This document shows, one piece after another, positions 41,687 through 50,212 of a stretch of 64,000 bases of DNA. This stretch comes from Kiritimatiellota bacterium (GTDB taxonomy: Bacteria > Verrucomicrobiota > Lentisphaeria > Oligosphaerales > JAADHN01). The notes beneath the pieces were generated by a model. It was not told the DNA's origin. It made no database searches and worked only from the letters and a program-made list of their open reading frames with translations. The first letter of the stretch is position 1; each line of letters opens with the position of its first letter. Both the position numbers and the translations under genes were made by a program. The stretch is taken from the NCBI GenBank assembly GCA_013151865.1, contig JAADHN010000034.1, positions 1 to 64,000 of the forward strand, written 5' to 3'.

Positions 41687-43759
41687 ATGGAAATTGTTAC
41701 GCCAGCGCCGAACGAGGACGCCTCGCCCGGCCGTTTTCCCCCGCAGGTTGCGGAAGTCGAGTACGACCGACGCCCGGTACACGGCTGGGCGCGCTTCCTG
41801 ATACCCACCGTGGCCGGCGGTTGGTCGCTCTTCCAACTCAGCCTGCCGTATGTCCTGACTCTGAACAGTGATATTGTCAGGGCGGTGCATCTGGCCTTTG
41901 CCGTCGCGCTCGCCTATCTGTGTTTTCCGGCTCGACGCCGGGCCTGGCGAGGGGGCGGCAAGGGCGGGTGCAGTTCCGTCTTCTCGGCCAGGGACCGCAT
42001 CCCGGGCATGGATGTCTTCCTTGCCGGACTCGCCGCCCTGTGTGCCGCCTATTACGCGCTCGATTATCAGGGGATCGCCGCGCGACAGGGGTTGCCCGTG
42101 GCCCGGGACTTCGTGTTTGGGGGCCTGCTCGTGGTGCTCCTGCTCGAGGCGGCTCGGCGTACCCTCGGCCCTGCCCTGCCCATCGTTGCCGCGTCCTTCA
42201 TCGCCATCTGTTTCTTGGGGCCGAACCTGCCGGGCTTTATTGCGTTCAAGCGCGTCTCGGTTACTCAGGCGTTGAATCAACTGGTGCTCTCGACGGAAGG
42301 CATTTACGGCGTACCGCTGTACGTATCTGCGACCACCGTTTTTCTCTTCGTGCTGTTCGGGACCATGCTCGAGAAATCGGGCGGCGGCCGTTACTTCGTG
42401 CAGTTGGCGTTCAGTTTGCTCGGTCGATTTCGGGGCGGACCGGCCAAGGCGGCGGTGCTGGCCAGCGGCCTCACGGGCCTGGTTTCCGGTTCGAGCATCG
42501 CGAATACCGTGACGACAGGCACCTTCACGATCCCGCTGATGAAGAAAAGCGGATACCCCCCGGAAAAAGCAGCGGCTATCGAAGTGGCCGCCAGTACCAA
42601 CGGTCAGCTCATGCCGCCGATCATGGGGGCCGCGGCATTCATCATCGCGGAGCGCTGCAACATCCCGTACTTGAGTGTGGTCCGTGCCGCCTTCATTCCT
42701 GCCGTGATTTCGTACGTGGCCCTGTTATACATCACCCACCTCGAGGCCTGCAAGCTGGGCCTGCGGCGTCTGGATCCCGACGAACTGCCGCGATTCGGGC
42801 CCACCTTGGTGGGCGGCCTCCATTTCATGCTCCCTCTCGGGCTTCTTATCATACTGCTTTTTCGCCGATTCTCGCCTGAATTCGCCGCGTTCTGGGCAAC
42901 CGTTGCGTTGGTCGGACTCATCTTCTGCCGTGAGATGATCGGTGTGTCCGGGTGGGGCGACCGGCGCCGGGCTTGCAGGCGTGCGTCCCGGATCATTCTG
43001 TCGAGTCTGGTGGCCGGCGGCAGGGCCATGACAGGGATCGGCGTGGCTGTGGCGACTGCCGGCATCATTGTCGGGGTCATGACGCTGGGCCCCGGCGGCC
43101 TGGTCACGGCGGTGATCGGCAAACTCTCCGGCGGATACCTTCTGCCCATGCTCGTTTTCACGGCATTGGCCTCGCTGGTTCTGGGCATGGGCCTGCCCAC
43201 CACGGCCAATTACATCGTCATGTCCACCCTTACCGCCCCCGCGATTCTGACTCTGGCCGGGGACGTGGGCGTGGCCATTCCACTGATCGCCGCACACCTT
43301 TTCTGTTTCTTTTTCGGCATACTGGCCGACGATACTCCTCCGGTCGGCTTGGCCGCCTATGCGGCGGCGGCCATCGCACGGTCGGACCCGATCCGCACAG
43401 GGATCCAGGGGTTCACGTACGACATGCGCACCGCCCTGTTGCCGTTCATGTTCATTTTCAATACCGATCTCCTCCTGCTGAATATCCAACACTGGTGGCA
43501 GCCGCCTGTCGTCTTCGGGACCGCGGTCATCGCCATGCTGGCCTTTGCCTCGCTCGTCCAGAATTGGGTACTCACGCGCAATCGCTTCGTTGAGAGCGTG
43601 CTGCTGATTGCCGTCGTGTTTCTCCTCTTCCGCCCGGATGCCTTCGCCGGGCGGTTCGGGGGCGGACGATACGCCTGGCAGTGCGTCGGCGTTCTTCTCT
43701 ACGGCGCTGTGTGGGGGCTTCAGTGGCGCCGGGTGCGCGCGGCCGACCGCCCGACCTGA
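41687..43759 (+). CDS. TRAP transporter fused permease (DctQM type)
   Basis: The 690-residue integral membrane protein combines the small (four-helix, DctQ-like) and large (DctM-like) TRAP subunits, as usual for TAXI systems. Signatures include PALPIVAASFIAICFLGP, GLVSGSSIANTVTTG, SGYPPEKAAAIEVAASTNGQ (shorter: STNGQLMPPIMGAAAFI) and LGMGLPTTANYIVMSTL. It uses the Na+ or H+ gradient to import the substrate caught by the neighbouring lipoprotein. ATG at 41687 has no strong ribosome site; an in-frame upstream start at 41534 would add 51 unlike residues. Confidence 0.93.
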   Translation: MEIVTPAPNEDASPGRFPPQVAEVEYDRRPVHGWARFLIPTVAGGWSLFQLSLPYVLTLNSDIVRAVHLAFAVALAYLCFPARRRAWRGGGKGGCSSVFSARDRIPGMDVFLAGLAALCAAYYALDYQGIAARQGLPVARDFVFGGLLVVLLLEAARRTLGPALPIVAASFIAICFLGPNLPGFIAFKRVSVTQALNQLVLSTEGIYGVPLYVSATTVFLFVLFGTMLEKSGGGRYFVQLAFSLLGRFRGGPAKAAVLASGLTGLVSGSSIANTVTTGTFTIPLMKKSGYPPEKAAAIEVAASTNGQLMPPIMGAAAFIIAERCNIPYLSVVRAAFIPAVISYVALLYITHLEACKLGLRRLDPDELPRFGPTLVGGLHFMLPLGLLIILLFRRFSPEFAAFWATVALVGLIFCREMIGVSGWGDRRRACRRASRIILSSLVAGGRAMTGIGVAVATAGIIVGVMTLGPGGLVTAVIGKLSGGYLLPMLVFTALASLVLGMGLPTTANYIVMSTLTAPAILTLAGDVGVAIPLIAAHLFCFFFGILADDTPPVGLAAYAAAAIARSDPIRTGIQGFTYDMRTALLPFMFIFNTDLLLLNIQHWWQPPVVFGTAVIAMLAFASLVQNWVLTRNRFVESVLLIAVVFLLFRPDAFAGRFGGGRYAWQCVGVLLYGAVWGLQWRRVRAADRPT

Positions 43760-43970
43760 CTTTCCGTCCACGCGAGACGGATCGGAAGAAACGGGGCTCC
43801 CGGGTCGGGGGCGGCAAAGGACGAGGCGTCAACTGCCGGTGACCCGGCACTCGCACGGAGAGGACACTTCCTGACGCGAACGCACCCGGAAGAAGAAGGA
43901 CATGAATCGGCCCCTGATGCATGTGGGAAGTCGGCGGGGGCCGGGGCGGACAGAACGAGGAGATATGCCG

Positions 43971-46829
43971 ATGGGACCGATTCATCCGACGAGAGTGTGT
44001 CTCATGTCGTTGACCTTGGGCGCTGCCGGCCTTTTTTCCGCTCCCCTGGTTCTGCACGTGTCCCCCGGCGGCGACGACCGGGCCCCGGGGGATGGGGCCC
44101 GGCCCTTGGCCACGCTCCGCGGCGCCCGCGATCGTCTGCGTGAATTGCGGCCGGCGGGCGGGGCGGAGGTGCTCGTGCACGGCGGTGACTTTCTACTGAG
44201 CGAGACCTTCGTCCTGGGCGAGCAGGACTCGCCTCCGCCAGGCGTTCGAACGGTCTACCGGGCGGCCGCCGGCGAGCGCGTGCGTTTGATCGGCGGGGTC
44301 GAGATCCGGGGATTCGTCCCCTTTCGTGGCGAGATCCTCCGCGCCGACGTCGCGGGGCTCGGTCTCGAGCGGGTCGAACCCGTGCGACAGAATCGCTACG
44401 CCGGCAAGGCCCCTGGGTTCGAGGTTTTTTTCCGCGGCAAACGCCTGCCGCTGGCCCGCTGGCCGAACAAGATCGACGGAGATCCGCGCTGGGGGGAATG
44501 GGCCTACATCCCCAAGACCACCGAAAAGACCAAGGCCTGGTTCTACTACGGCGGGAATCGGCCCGACACGTGGTCCCGGCCGGCGGAAGCCCAGGTGCAC
44601 TGGTTTCCGTGGTACAACTACATGGACCAGTACATCGGCATCCGTTCCATCGATCCGGCGAAGAAGGTGATTCACCTCGACGGCCGGGCTGTTTACCAGA
44701 TTCAGCCGGGCAGGCGTTACTACATTCGCAACGTATTCGAGGAATTGGATGCACCCGGAGAGTGGTATTTCGACCGAGAGGCGAAGGTCCTCTACCTGTG
44801 GCCCCCGGGGCCCTTGTCCACCGGCCGGGTGGTCGCCTCCCGGCTGGGCACGATCATACGGATGGACGGAGTCAGCAGGACGACCGTGCGCGGGTTCGTC
44901 ATCGAATCCTGCACCCGCGACGCGGTGGTGATCAGCGGCGGCACCGGAAACGTGGTCGGCGGTTGCGAAATCCGCAACGCTCTGCTGGACGGAGTCCAGG
45001 TCACCGGCGGCAGCGATCACACGGTGATCGGCAACGACATTCACGACGTAGGACGGCGGGGGATCCTGCTCCAAGGAGGGGACCGAAAAACACTCACGCC
45101 CGGTCGCAACCGGGCGGTCAACAACCACATCCATCACATGAGCCGGATGCTGCACACCTATGCTCCGGCCGTACAGGTGAACGGCTGCGGGAACCAAGTG
45201 CAGCATAACCTGATCCACGACGGTCCTCACATGGTTGTCGGGGTCAGCGGCAACGACCACCTCTTCGAGTACAACGAGATTCATCACGCCATGTTGATTT
45301 CGAGTCACGGCGGGGCGTTCTACGCCGGGCGCGATTTCACGGCTCGAGGCAACGTGGTGCGCTACAATCGGTTTCATGATATCAACGGCTACGGCATCGA
45401 CCGGGTGGACCGAACCCGCGGGGTATTCGTCTATTCCTCTCCGGTGCGTCATCTTCCCGGCGCGTTCGGCATCCATCTCGACGACCAGATCAGCGGCTTT
45501 CACATTTACGGCAACTTGTTCTATCGGTTTGGGCACGGGGTCATTCGCACCGGCGGCGGACGGGACACGGTGATCGAGAACAACATCTTCGTGGATGCCG
45601 GTTGGGCCGTGCATCTCGACAACCGAGGCATGGGCTGGCAGAAGAAGGCTACCCGCGCGGGCACCCTGATGAGGCGGTTGAAAGCAATCGATTATCGGAG
45701 TCCGCCCTGGTCGGAGCGCTACCCGGAGCTGGTGGATATCCTCGAGGACAGACTTGGCGAGCCGGTTGACAACATTGTTCGCCGCAACATCTTCAGCCAA
45801 AAAGGGGTGCTCTACAATTTCTCTCGGGTCCCCGCCGATCGATTCACCTGCGACTTCAATGTAATTTGGCGGGGCGGAGCGCCGGTGGAAGTCACCGGTC
45901 GGACGTTCAGGCCCAACCAAGGCGGCGTGATCCCGTTCCGCAAGTGGCAGGAGATGGGTTTCGACCGGAATTCCGTGATTGCCGATCCGCGTTTTGTGGA
46001 TGCCGCCCGCGACGACTACCGCCTGCGTCCCGATTCCCCCGCGCTGGCCTTGGGTTTCAAGCCCATTCCCGTGGAGAAGATCGGGCTGGTCGTCGACGAG
46101 TATCGGCGCGGCCCGTTGCCCCCTCCCGACCCGCGCAAAGAGAGCGGCGAACAAGTCATCGAAGAGTTCCCCATCCCCGGCTGGACCCCGCCCGCGATCC
46201 CCGTGCGCGAGGCCGCAATCCCCCAAAGCAGGGGCGAGATCGTCCTGGACGGACGCATCCACGTCGAGGAGTGGGGCCCCGAAGAGGCCCCCAACGCCCT
46301 GCCCATGGAGGTGGATTACGCCGGACGGAAGATCGCCCACCCAAGCCGTGCCTGGGTGAGCCATGACGGCGTCAGCCTGTACGTGGCGATCCGCAACCGG
46401 GTCTCTCCGGAGCAACCGGTTGCGGAAACGGCGAACTGGGGCCGGGACGATGCCGTGGAGGTGGCATTACAAGACGTGAGCGGCACAACTCCCGGCCCGG
46501 TCATCGTCTTGCGCGGATACCCTTCCGGGGCGTGGACGGTCTCCCCCGTCGGCGGCGCGCCGGCCGCCCTGGTGCGTAAACTGCGCGATACCGTGACCTA
46601 CGCCGCCGCACCGGGCGCGCCGGGGACCTGGGAAGCCGAATGGCGGATTCCCCTGGCTGCCATCGGGGTTGCCCCGCCCCGGCCGGCGGCCGAACCCAGA
46701 CTGCGTTTCAACGTGACCGCGTTCAAGGCTGCCGGCCGGGAATGGGCCATGTGGCACGCCACCGGCGGCAACAGCTTCCGGGTGGAGAACGCGGGGTTCA
46801 TCCGGCTCGCCCTTCCCGGCGGCGGCTGA
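43971..46829 (+). CDS. Secreted right-handed beta-helix protein with C-terminal CBM9-like domain
   Basis: The 952-residue protein has a signal peptide in the first 25 residues or so, then a long parallel beta-helix with pectate-lyase-like coils (NHIHHMSRMLHTYAPAVQVN, GNDIHDVGRRGILL, YNRFHDINGYG, NNIFVDAGWAVHLDN). Residues about 760-950 form a beta-sandwich resembling family-9 carbohydrate-binding modules (IVLDGRIHVEEWG, WGRDDAVEVAL, WEAEWRIPLAAIG). It probably acts on a uronic-acid or other plant/algal polysaccharide, as lyase or hydrolase; the exact family is not determined. ATG at 43971 has GAGGAG 8 nt upstream; another ATG two codons before is too close to it. Confidence 0.75.
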   Translation: MGPIHPTRVCLMSLTLGAAGLFSAPLVLHVSPGGDDRAPGDGARPLATLRGARDRLRELRPAGGAEVLVHGGDFLLSETFVLGEQDSPPPGVRTVYRAAAGERVRLIGGVEIRGFVPFRGEILRADVAGLGLERVEPVRQNRYAGKAPGFEVFFRGKRLPLARWPNKIDGDPRWGEWAYIPKTTEKTKAWFYYGGNRPDTWSRPAEAQVHWFPWYNYMDQYIGIRSIDPAKKVIHLDGRAVYQIQPGRRYYIRNVFEELDAPGEWYFDREAKVLYLWPPGPLSTGRVVASRLGTIIRMDGVSRTTVRGFVIESCTRDAVVISGGTGNVVGGCEIRNALLDGVQVTGGSDHTVIGNDIHDVGRRGILLQGGDRKTLTPGRNRAVNNHIHHMSRMLHTYAPAVQVNGCGNQVQHNLIHDGPHMVVGVSGNDHLFEYNEIHHAMLISSHGGAFYAGRDFTARGNVVRYNRFHDINGYGIDRVDRTRGVFVYSSPVRHLPGAFGIHLDDQISGFHIYGNLFYRFGHGVIRTGGGRDTVIENNIFVDAGWAVHLDNRGMGWQKKATRAGTLMRRLKAIDYRSPPWSERYPELVDILEDRLGEPVDNIVRRNIFSQKGVLYNFSRVPADRFTCDFNVIWRGGAPVEVTGRTFRPNQGGVIPFRKWQEMGFDRNSVIADPRFVDAARDDYRLRPDSPALALGFKPIPVEKIGLVVDEYRRGPLPPPDPRKESGEQVIEEFPIPGWTPPAIPVREAAIPQSRGEIVLDGRIHVEEWGPEEAPNALPMEVDYAGRKIAHPSRAWVSHDGVSLYVAIRNRVSPEQPVAETANWGRDDAVEVALQDVSGTTPGPVIVLRGYPSGAWTVSPVGGAPAALVRKLRDTVTYAAAPGAPGTWEAEWRIPLAAIGVAPPRPAAEPRLRFNVTAFKAAGREWAMWHATGGNSFRVENAGFIRLALPGGG

Positions 46830-46934
46830 GGCCGGCAGAGAGTACGTGGGATCCGGCCCGGGAGGCCGGAACGGAAGACATGTCCGCAACCTCTTTCGAT
46901 TCGGGCTGTCCCGTGCTCCCACTTTCCCGGGACC

Positions 46935-47798
46935 TCAGGGCGTTTCGAGAGATTTGAGGTATTCGATGGCGTCGGCGAGTTTTTCCTCGGCGGGCGCGGG
47001 TCGGAAATCCTCGACCGAAATGAAATGGCGATACTCGATTCGTTCGAGGAGAGCGATCAGTTCCGCGAAATTGAAGAGTCCTTTGCGCATGGGGCAGGCC
47101 TGCCAAGTCCATCGGATCGTGCCGCGCGCGTCCGGTTCGCTCGGCGCCGGGCGATGGCCGCCGACGTGGCAGTGGGCGAGGTAGGCCCCCAGCAGGTCGA
47201 GAGCGAGAGCGGTGGTTTCGTAGCCGTCTCGGACCATGTTCTGCGGGTCGTAGATCACGCCGACCGCCGCAGGATCGAAGTTGCTCACGATGCGGTATGC
47301 CAGGGACGCACTGGGGTGAATCGTGCCCCCGTGGATTTCGAGAACGATCTTGATTCCTGTTCCCCGACTCATCTCGAGCACGCGGGCGTATCCGGCGACG
47401 GTTTCGCCGTAAACCCGTCGGTAATCCAAACTGCCGTCCGGGCGATATCCGGCGGCGGCCCCGACTCGGATGAAGGGCGCCCCGGCCGCCGCGGCCCCTT
47501 CCAACAAAAGCTTGACCTGTTCGGTATCGGTGCAGGGGGCATTCGAGGCGATCCCGGCAAGTTCGAGGCCGTGGTCGATCAGGGTCTGGCGGATATCGGA
47601 AGCTTTCCGGGCAAAGTTCTCCGGTGTGATATCGTTGAGGTGGTACCCCCAGTTGCTCGGTTCGGCCGCCGCACGTTGTTCTGTGCTGATTCTCCGGACT
47701 CTCAGCTCAATGCCGTCGTACCCGAGGCGAGCGAGCAATTCGGCCTGTTCCTCCATGCTCAAGTGGGGCAGTGCGACGGTGGTGGCGGAGTATTTCAT
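46935..47798 (-). CDS. Sugar phosphate isomerase/epimerase, second copy
   Basis: The 287-residue TIM barrel belongs to the same superfamily as the product encoded at 145-1023. Metal-binding pattern: Glu in VLEIHGG, Asp in VIYDPQN, His in CHVGGH and Glu in ISVEDF. The ATG at 47798 gives the normal first strand (MKYSATTVALPHLS). It lies 41 bp downstream of dsbD on the same strand. Substrate unknown; a hexose or inositol derivative is likely. Confidence 0.88.
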   Translation of the reverse strand: MKYSATTVALPHLSMEEQAELLARLGYDGIELRVRRISTEQRAAAEPSNWGYHLNDITPENFARKASDIRQTLIDHGLELAGIASNAPCTDTEQVKLLLEGAAAAGAPFIRVGAAAGYRPDGSLDYRRVYGETVAGYARVLEMSRGTGIKIVLEIHGGTIHPSASLAYRIVSNFDPAAVGVIYDPQNMVRDGYETTALALDLLGAYLAHCHVGGHRPAPSEPDARGTIRWTWQACPMRKGLFNFAELIALLERIEYRHFISVEDFRPAPAEEKLADAIEYLKSLETP

Positions 47799-47839
47799 GG
47801 GGCAAGTTCTCCCCTCCATGCGGCGGCGGGTCGTCTCGG

Positions 47840-49612
47840 TCATGGGCGCGACACCGGACCGGGCGGTGGTTTCAGGAGCAGATACGTCGGCAAGCCCTGC
47901 ACCTTGAAATACTGAAGAACGGCACGGGTTTCCGGATCTTTGGGTTGTTCGGCCTGGAACTTGAGGCGGATGTAGGCCGCGAGTCGGTCGCGGACCTCCG
48001 GGGCCCGAAACGTGGTCGCTTCCATGGCTCGGCAGTTCTTACACCATGTGGCCCAGAAATCGACGAACAGCGGCCGGCCGGTCGTGCGGGACGCCAGCAG
48101 GGCCTCGTCCAGCGAAGTAAGCCAGCCGCCGCTGCTGTCGTCCGGGGCGCCGGCCGCGCCGACTGTGGTCTCGTGGGCGGGGTGCGGGGTCAGCAGCTGA
48201 ATCCCGGTCCAGGCGTAATAGCCGGCCAGGAGCAGGATCAGCACTCCGAGTCCGTTCCGAACATAGGTCATCCATCGTCCGGGCTTGGGCAACAGTGCAA
48301 TGCCCGCACCGGCGAACGGCCACGGCAGGGCCATGCCCAATCCCAGGACAAACGGCAGGGCGAGTCCGATCACGATACCGTCGGCGTAGAGCTTGGCTGA
48401 GAACAACAGCACGGCGATGACCGCTGGTGCGACACACGCGCCCGCGAGCAAAGCGGACACACCGCCCATGAACAGGGCCAACCCCACGGTACCCGACTTG
48501 CCGCCGGCCCCGAGTCCGGCCCCGATCCGGGAGAAATCGATGAGAAAGACATCGAACATGGCTAGGGCAAGCACCACGAACAGGGCGGCGATTCCGAGAT
48601 TGAACCATGGTGAAGCGTTGATGGCGCCGAACGTCGATCCGGTCAGTACGACGAGCAATCCCAGCAGACCGTAGACCGCGGCAATGGCCAATCCATACAC
48701 GGTCCCGAGCAGCAGGCCGCGCGTTCGCGAACCCGCCCGCGCTCCCGCGCCGATGATGGCGAGATTGACGGGGACCATGGGCAGCACGCACGGCGTCAGA
48801 TTGAGCGCGAGCCCCCAGACCAGAATGATGAGCAGCATCCACACCATCCCGTGTCCCTGGAGTCGCGCCAGCAACGGAGACCGGGTCCCGGCGGCGCGGC
48901 CTGACTCGGCCCGGTCCAGAAAAGCCAGAAACGCAGCTTTACGCAGGTATCCGGTGGTCCGCCCCATCACCTGGAAGCCTTTGACGGCCCGGGCCCAGTC
49001 CTCTTTTCCCGAACCTGCCGGCGCGGCGGAGCTTGCCGCCAAGGGTTCCGGTTCGGCGTTGCTGCGGCCGATGATGCCGCTCAGCGCGAAAGGGACTTCT
49101 TGCGGCATGAAGCAGGTGTTGTCCGAACAGGCCTGAAAGCCCACCACGCCTTGGTACGACCAGGGCTCGCCGTCTTTCCCGGTGGGTTGGCGCTCGATCC
49201 GAATCTCGACCTCTCCGGCAAAGACTTCCACCGTGGCGTCCGGTTTGCCGGCCACTGCGTCCGAAATGGTCTTGGAAGGCGGAAGCACGATCCGGGCCGG
49301 GCCAAGGTTCTGGCTGCTGCGCTCGTCGATCCTGAAGAATCGATCTTTGCCCCGGTAAACGTGCAGGCCTTTCGGGATGTGGAAACGCACCGCGGCCACC
49401 AGCGGCTGCCGGGCGGCAGGCGGTTGGAGCAGCACGACCTCCACGGTAACGGCCTTCTCGCGTCCGTCGGCGCTCGGGCAGGAAAAGATCCCCGCGAAGC
49501 CGGCCAGGATCGCGGCAATGCAATAAGACCGCGCCGCCCGGACGCCCCATATCTCCGAACGAATCGGAAGACGGCCGGCGAGGCACGGCCGAGTGCGGCA
49601 CTCCTGGCTCAT
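47840..49612 (-). CDS. dsbD: Thiol:disulfide interchange protein DsbD
   Basis: The 590-residue protein carries reducing power from cytoplasmic thioredoxin across the inner membrane. It has a signal segment (about residues 25-45), a periplasmic alpha domain with the Cys pair in FQACSDNTCFMPQE, an eight-helix beta domain with conserved membrane cysteines (LNLTPCVLPMVP and AGACVAPAV), and a C-terminal thioredoxin-like gamma domain (FVDFWATWCKNC, LPTYLLL). AAGGA lies 8 nt before the ATG. The isomerase gene follows after 41 bp. Confidence 0.93.
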   Translation of the reverse strand: MSQECRTRPCLAGRLPIRSEIWGVRAARSYCIAAILAGFAGIFSCPSADGREKAVTVEVVLLQPPAARQPLVAAVRFHIPKGLHVYRGKDRFFRIDERSSQNLGPARIVLPPSKTISDAVAGKPDATVEVFAGEVEIRIERQPTGKDGEPWSYQGVVGFQACSDNTCFMPQEVPFALSGIIGRSNAEPEPLAASSAAPAGSGKEDWARAVKGFQVMGRTTGYLRKAAFLAFLDRAESGRAAGTRSPLLARLQGHGMVWMLLIILVWGLALNLTPCVLPMVPVNLAIIGAGARAGSRTRGLLLGTVYGLAIAAVYGLLGLLVVLTGSTFGAINASPWFNLGIAALFVVLALAMFDVFLIDFSRIGAGLGAGGKSGTVGLALFMGGVSALLAGACVAPAVIAVLLFSAKLYADGIVIGLALPFVLGLGMALPWPFAGAGIALLPKPGRWMTYVRNGLGVLILLLAGYYAWTGIQLLTPHPAHETTVGAAGAPDDSSGGWLTSLDEALLASRTTGRPLFVDFWATWCKNCRAMEATTFRAPEVRDRLAAYIRLKFQAEQPKDPETRAVLQYFKVQGLPTYLLLKPPPGPVSRP

Positions 49613-50212
49613 AATCGCTTCCTTCGACGTCACGGGAAAAGACCGGTGCGAGTCGGTCGGGACTCGAGAGCACGGCTGTTTTGACCGTTCGACATGGGTT
49701 CGGGTTCCCGGGGCGGAATGATTCGGGCCGGTGTCTGTCCCCCGACGCCCCCGACAGTTTCATCTTGAATCTCACGGGGAGCGCCGGGAGAGCAGGCAGG
49801 TTTCTCACGCGGAGCCGCAAGAAATGCAGAGATCATGCCAGTCGCGAGAGCGGCAATGTGCTTCACCCTCCGGGCGTACGCCTGCCTGTCGGGCCGTAGT
49901 CTTGGCGAAGGCCGGCACTGTATCTGGTTTCGCGGCTGCAAGTTGGCGTTCTCCGCCTGAGGCGGATCACTCCGCCCCGGTGGGCGGCCGTCTCGGCTAC
50001 GCCTCGACTGGAGTGGTCACGACACCGGCGTCTTGCCGCGAAACCAAATGCGGCACAGGCGACGCGTCAAAAGTTCAGGTTAGTCCAAGTTAGTCCGTTG
50101 CCGTGCTCTTTTGGCCAAACGAAGTCCTCCCCGGCGCGTTCGATACCGAGACGGATACTGAGGTCGATACATCGTTTCCTCCACCCCCGCCACTGCCGTC
50201 GCCTTCCGTAAA
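49613..50212. other. 600-bp noncoding region with a MITE-like element
   Basis: No supported gene. It contains the inverted-repeat element at 49922-50049, a CACGCGGAGCCGCAAGAAATGC tract-like stretch near 49809 resembling dispersed intergenic repeats, and near 50074-50093 a direct repeat of TTAGTCC. Confidence 0.5.
49922..50049. mobile_element. Possible MITE-like element with 15-bp terminal inverted repeats
   Basis: ATCTGGTTTCGCGGC (49922-49936) is repeated in inverse orientation as GCCGCGAAACCAAAT (50035-50049), 14 of 15 positions matching. The 128-bp span contains a perfect hairpin, TCCGCC-TGA-GGCGGA (49952-49966), with a further TCCGCC at 49971. No ORF lies inside. It could be a non-autonomous element or a REP/BIME-type structure. 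Confidence 0.4.
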
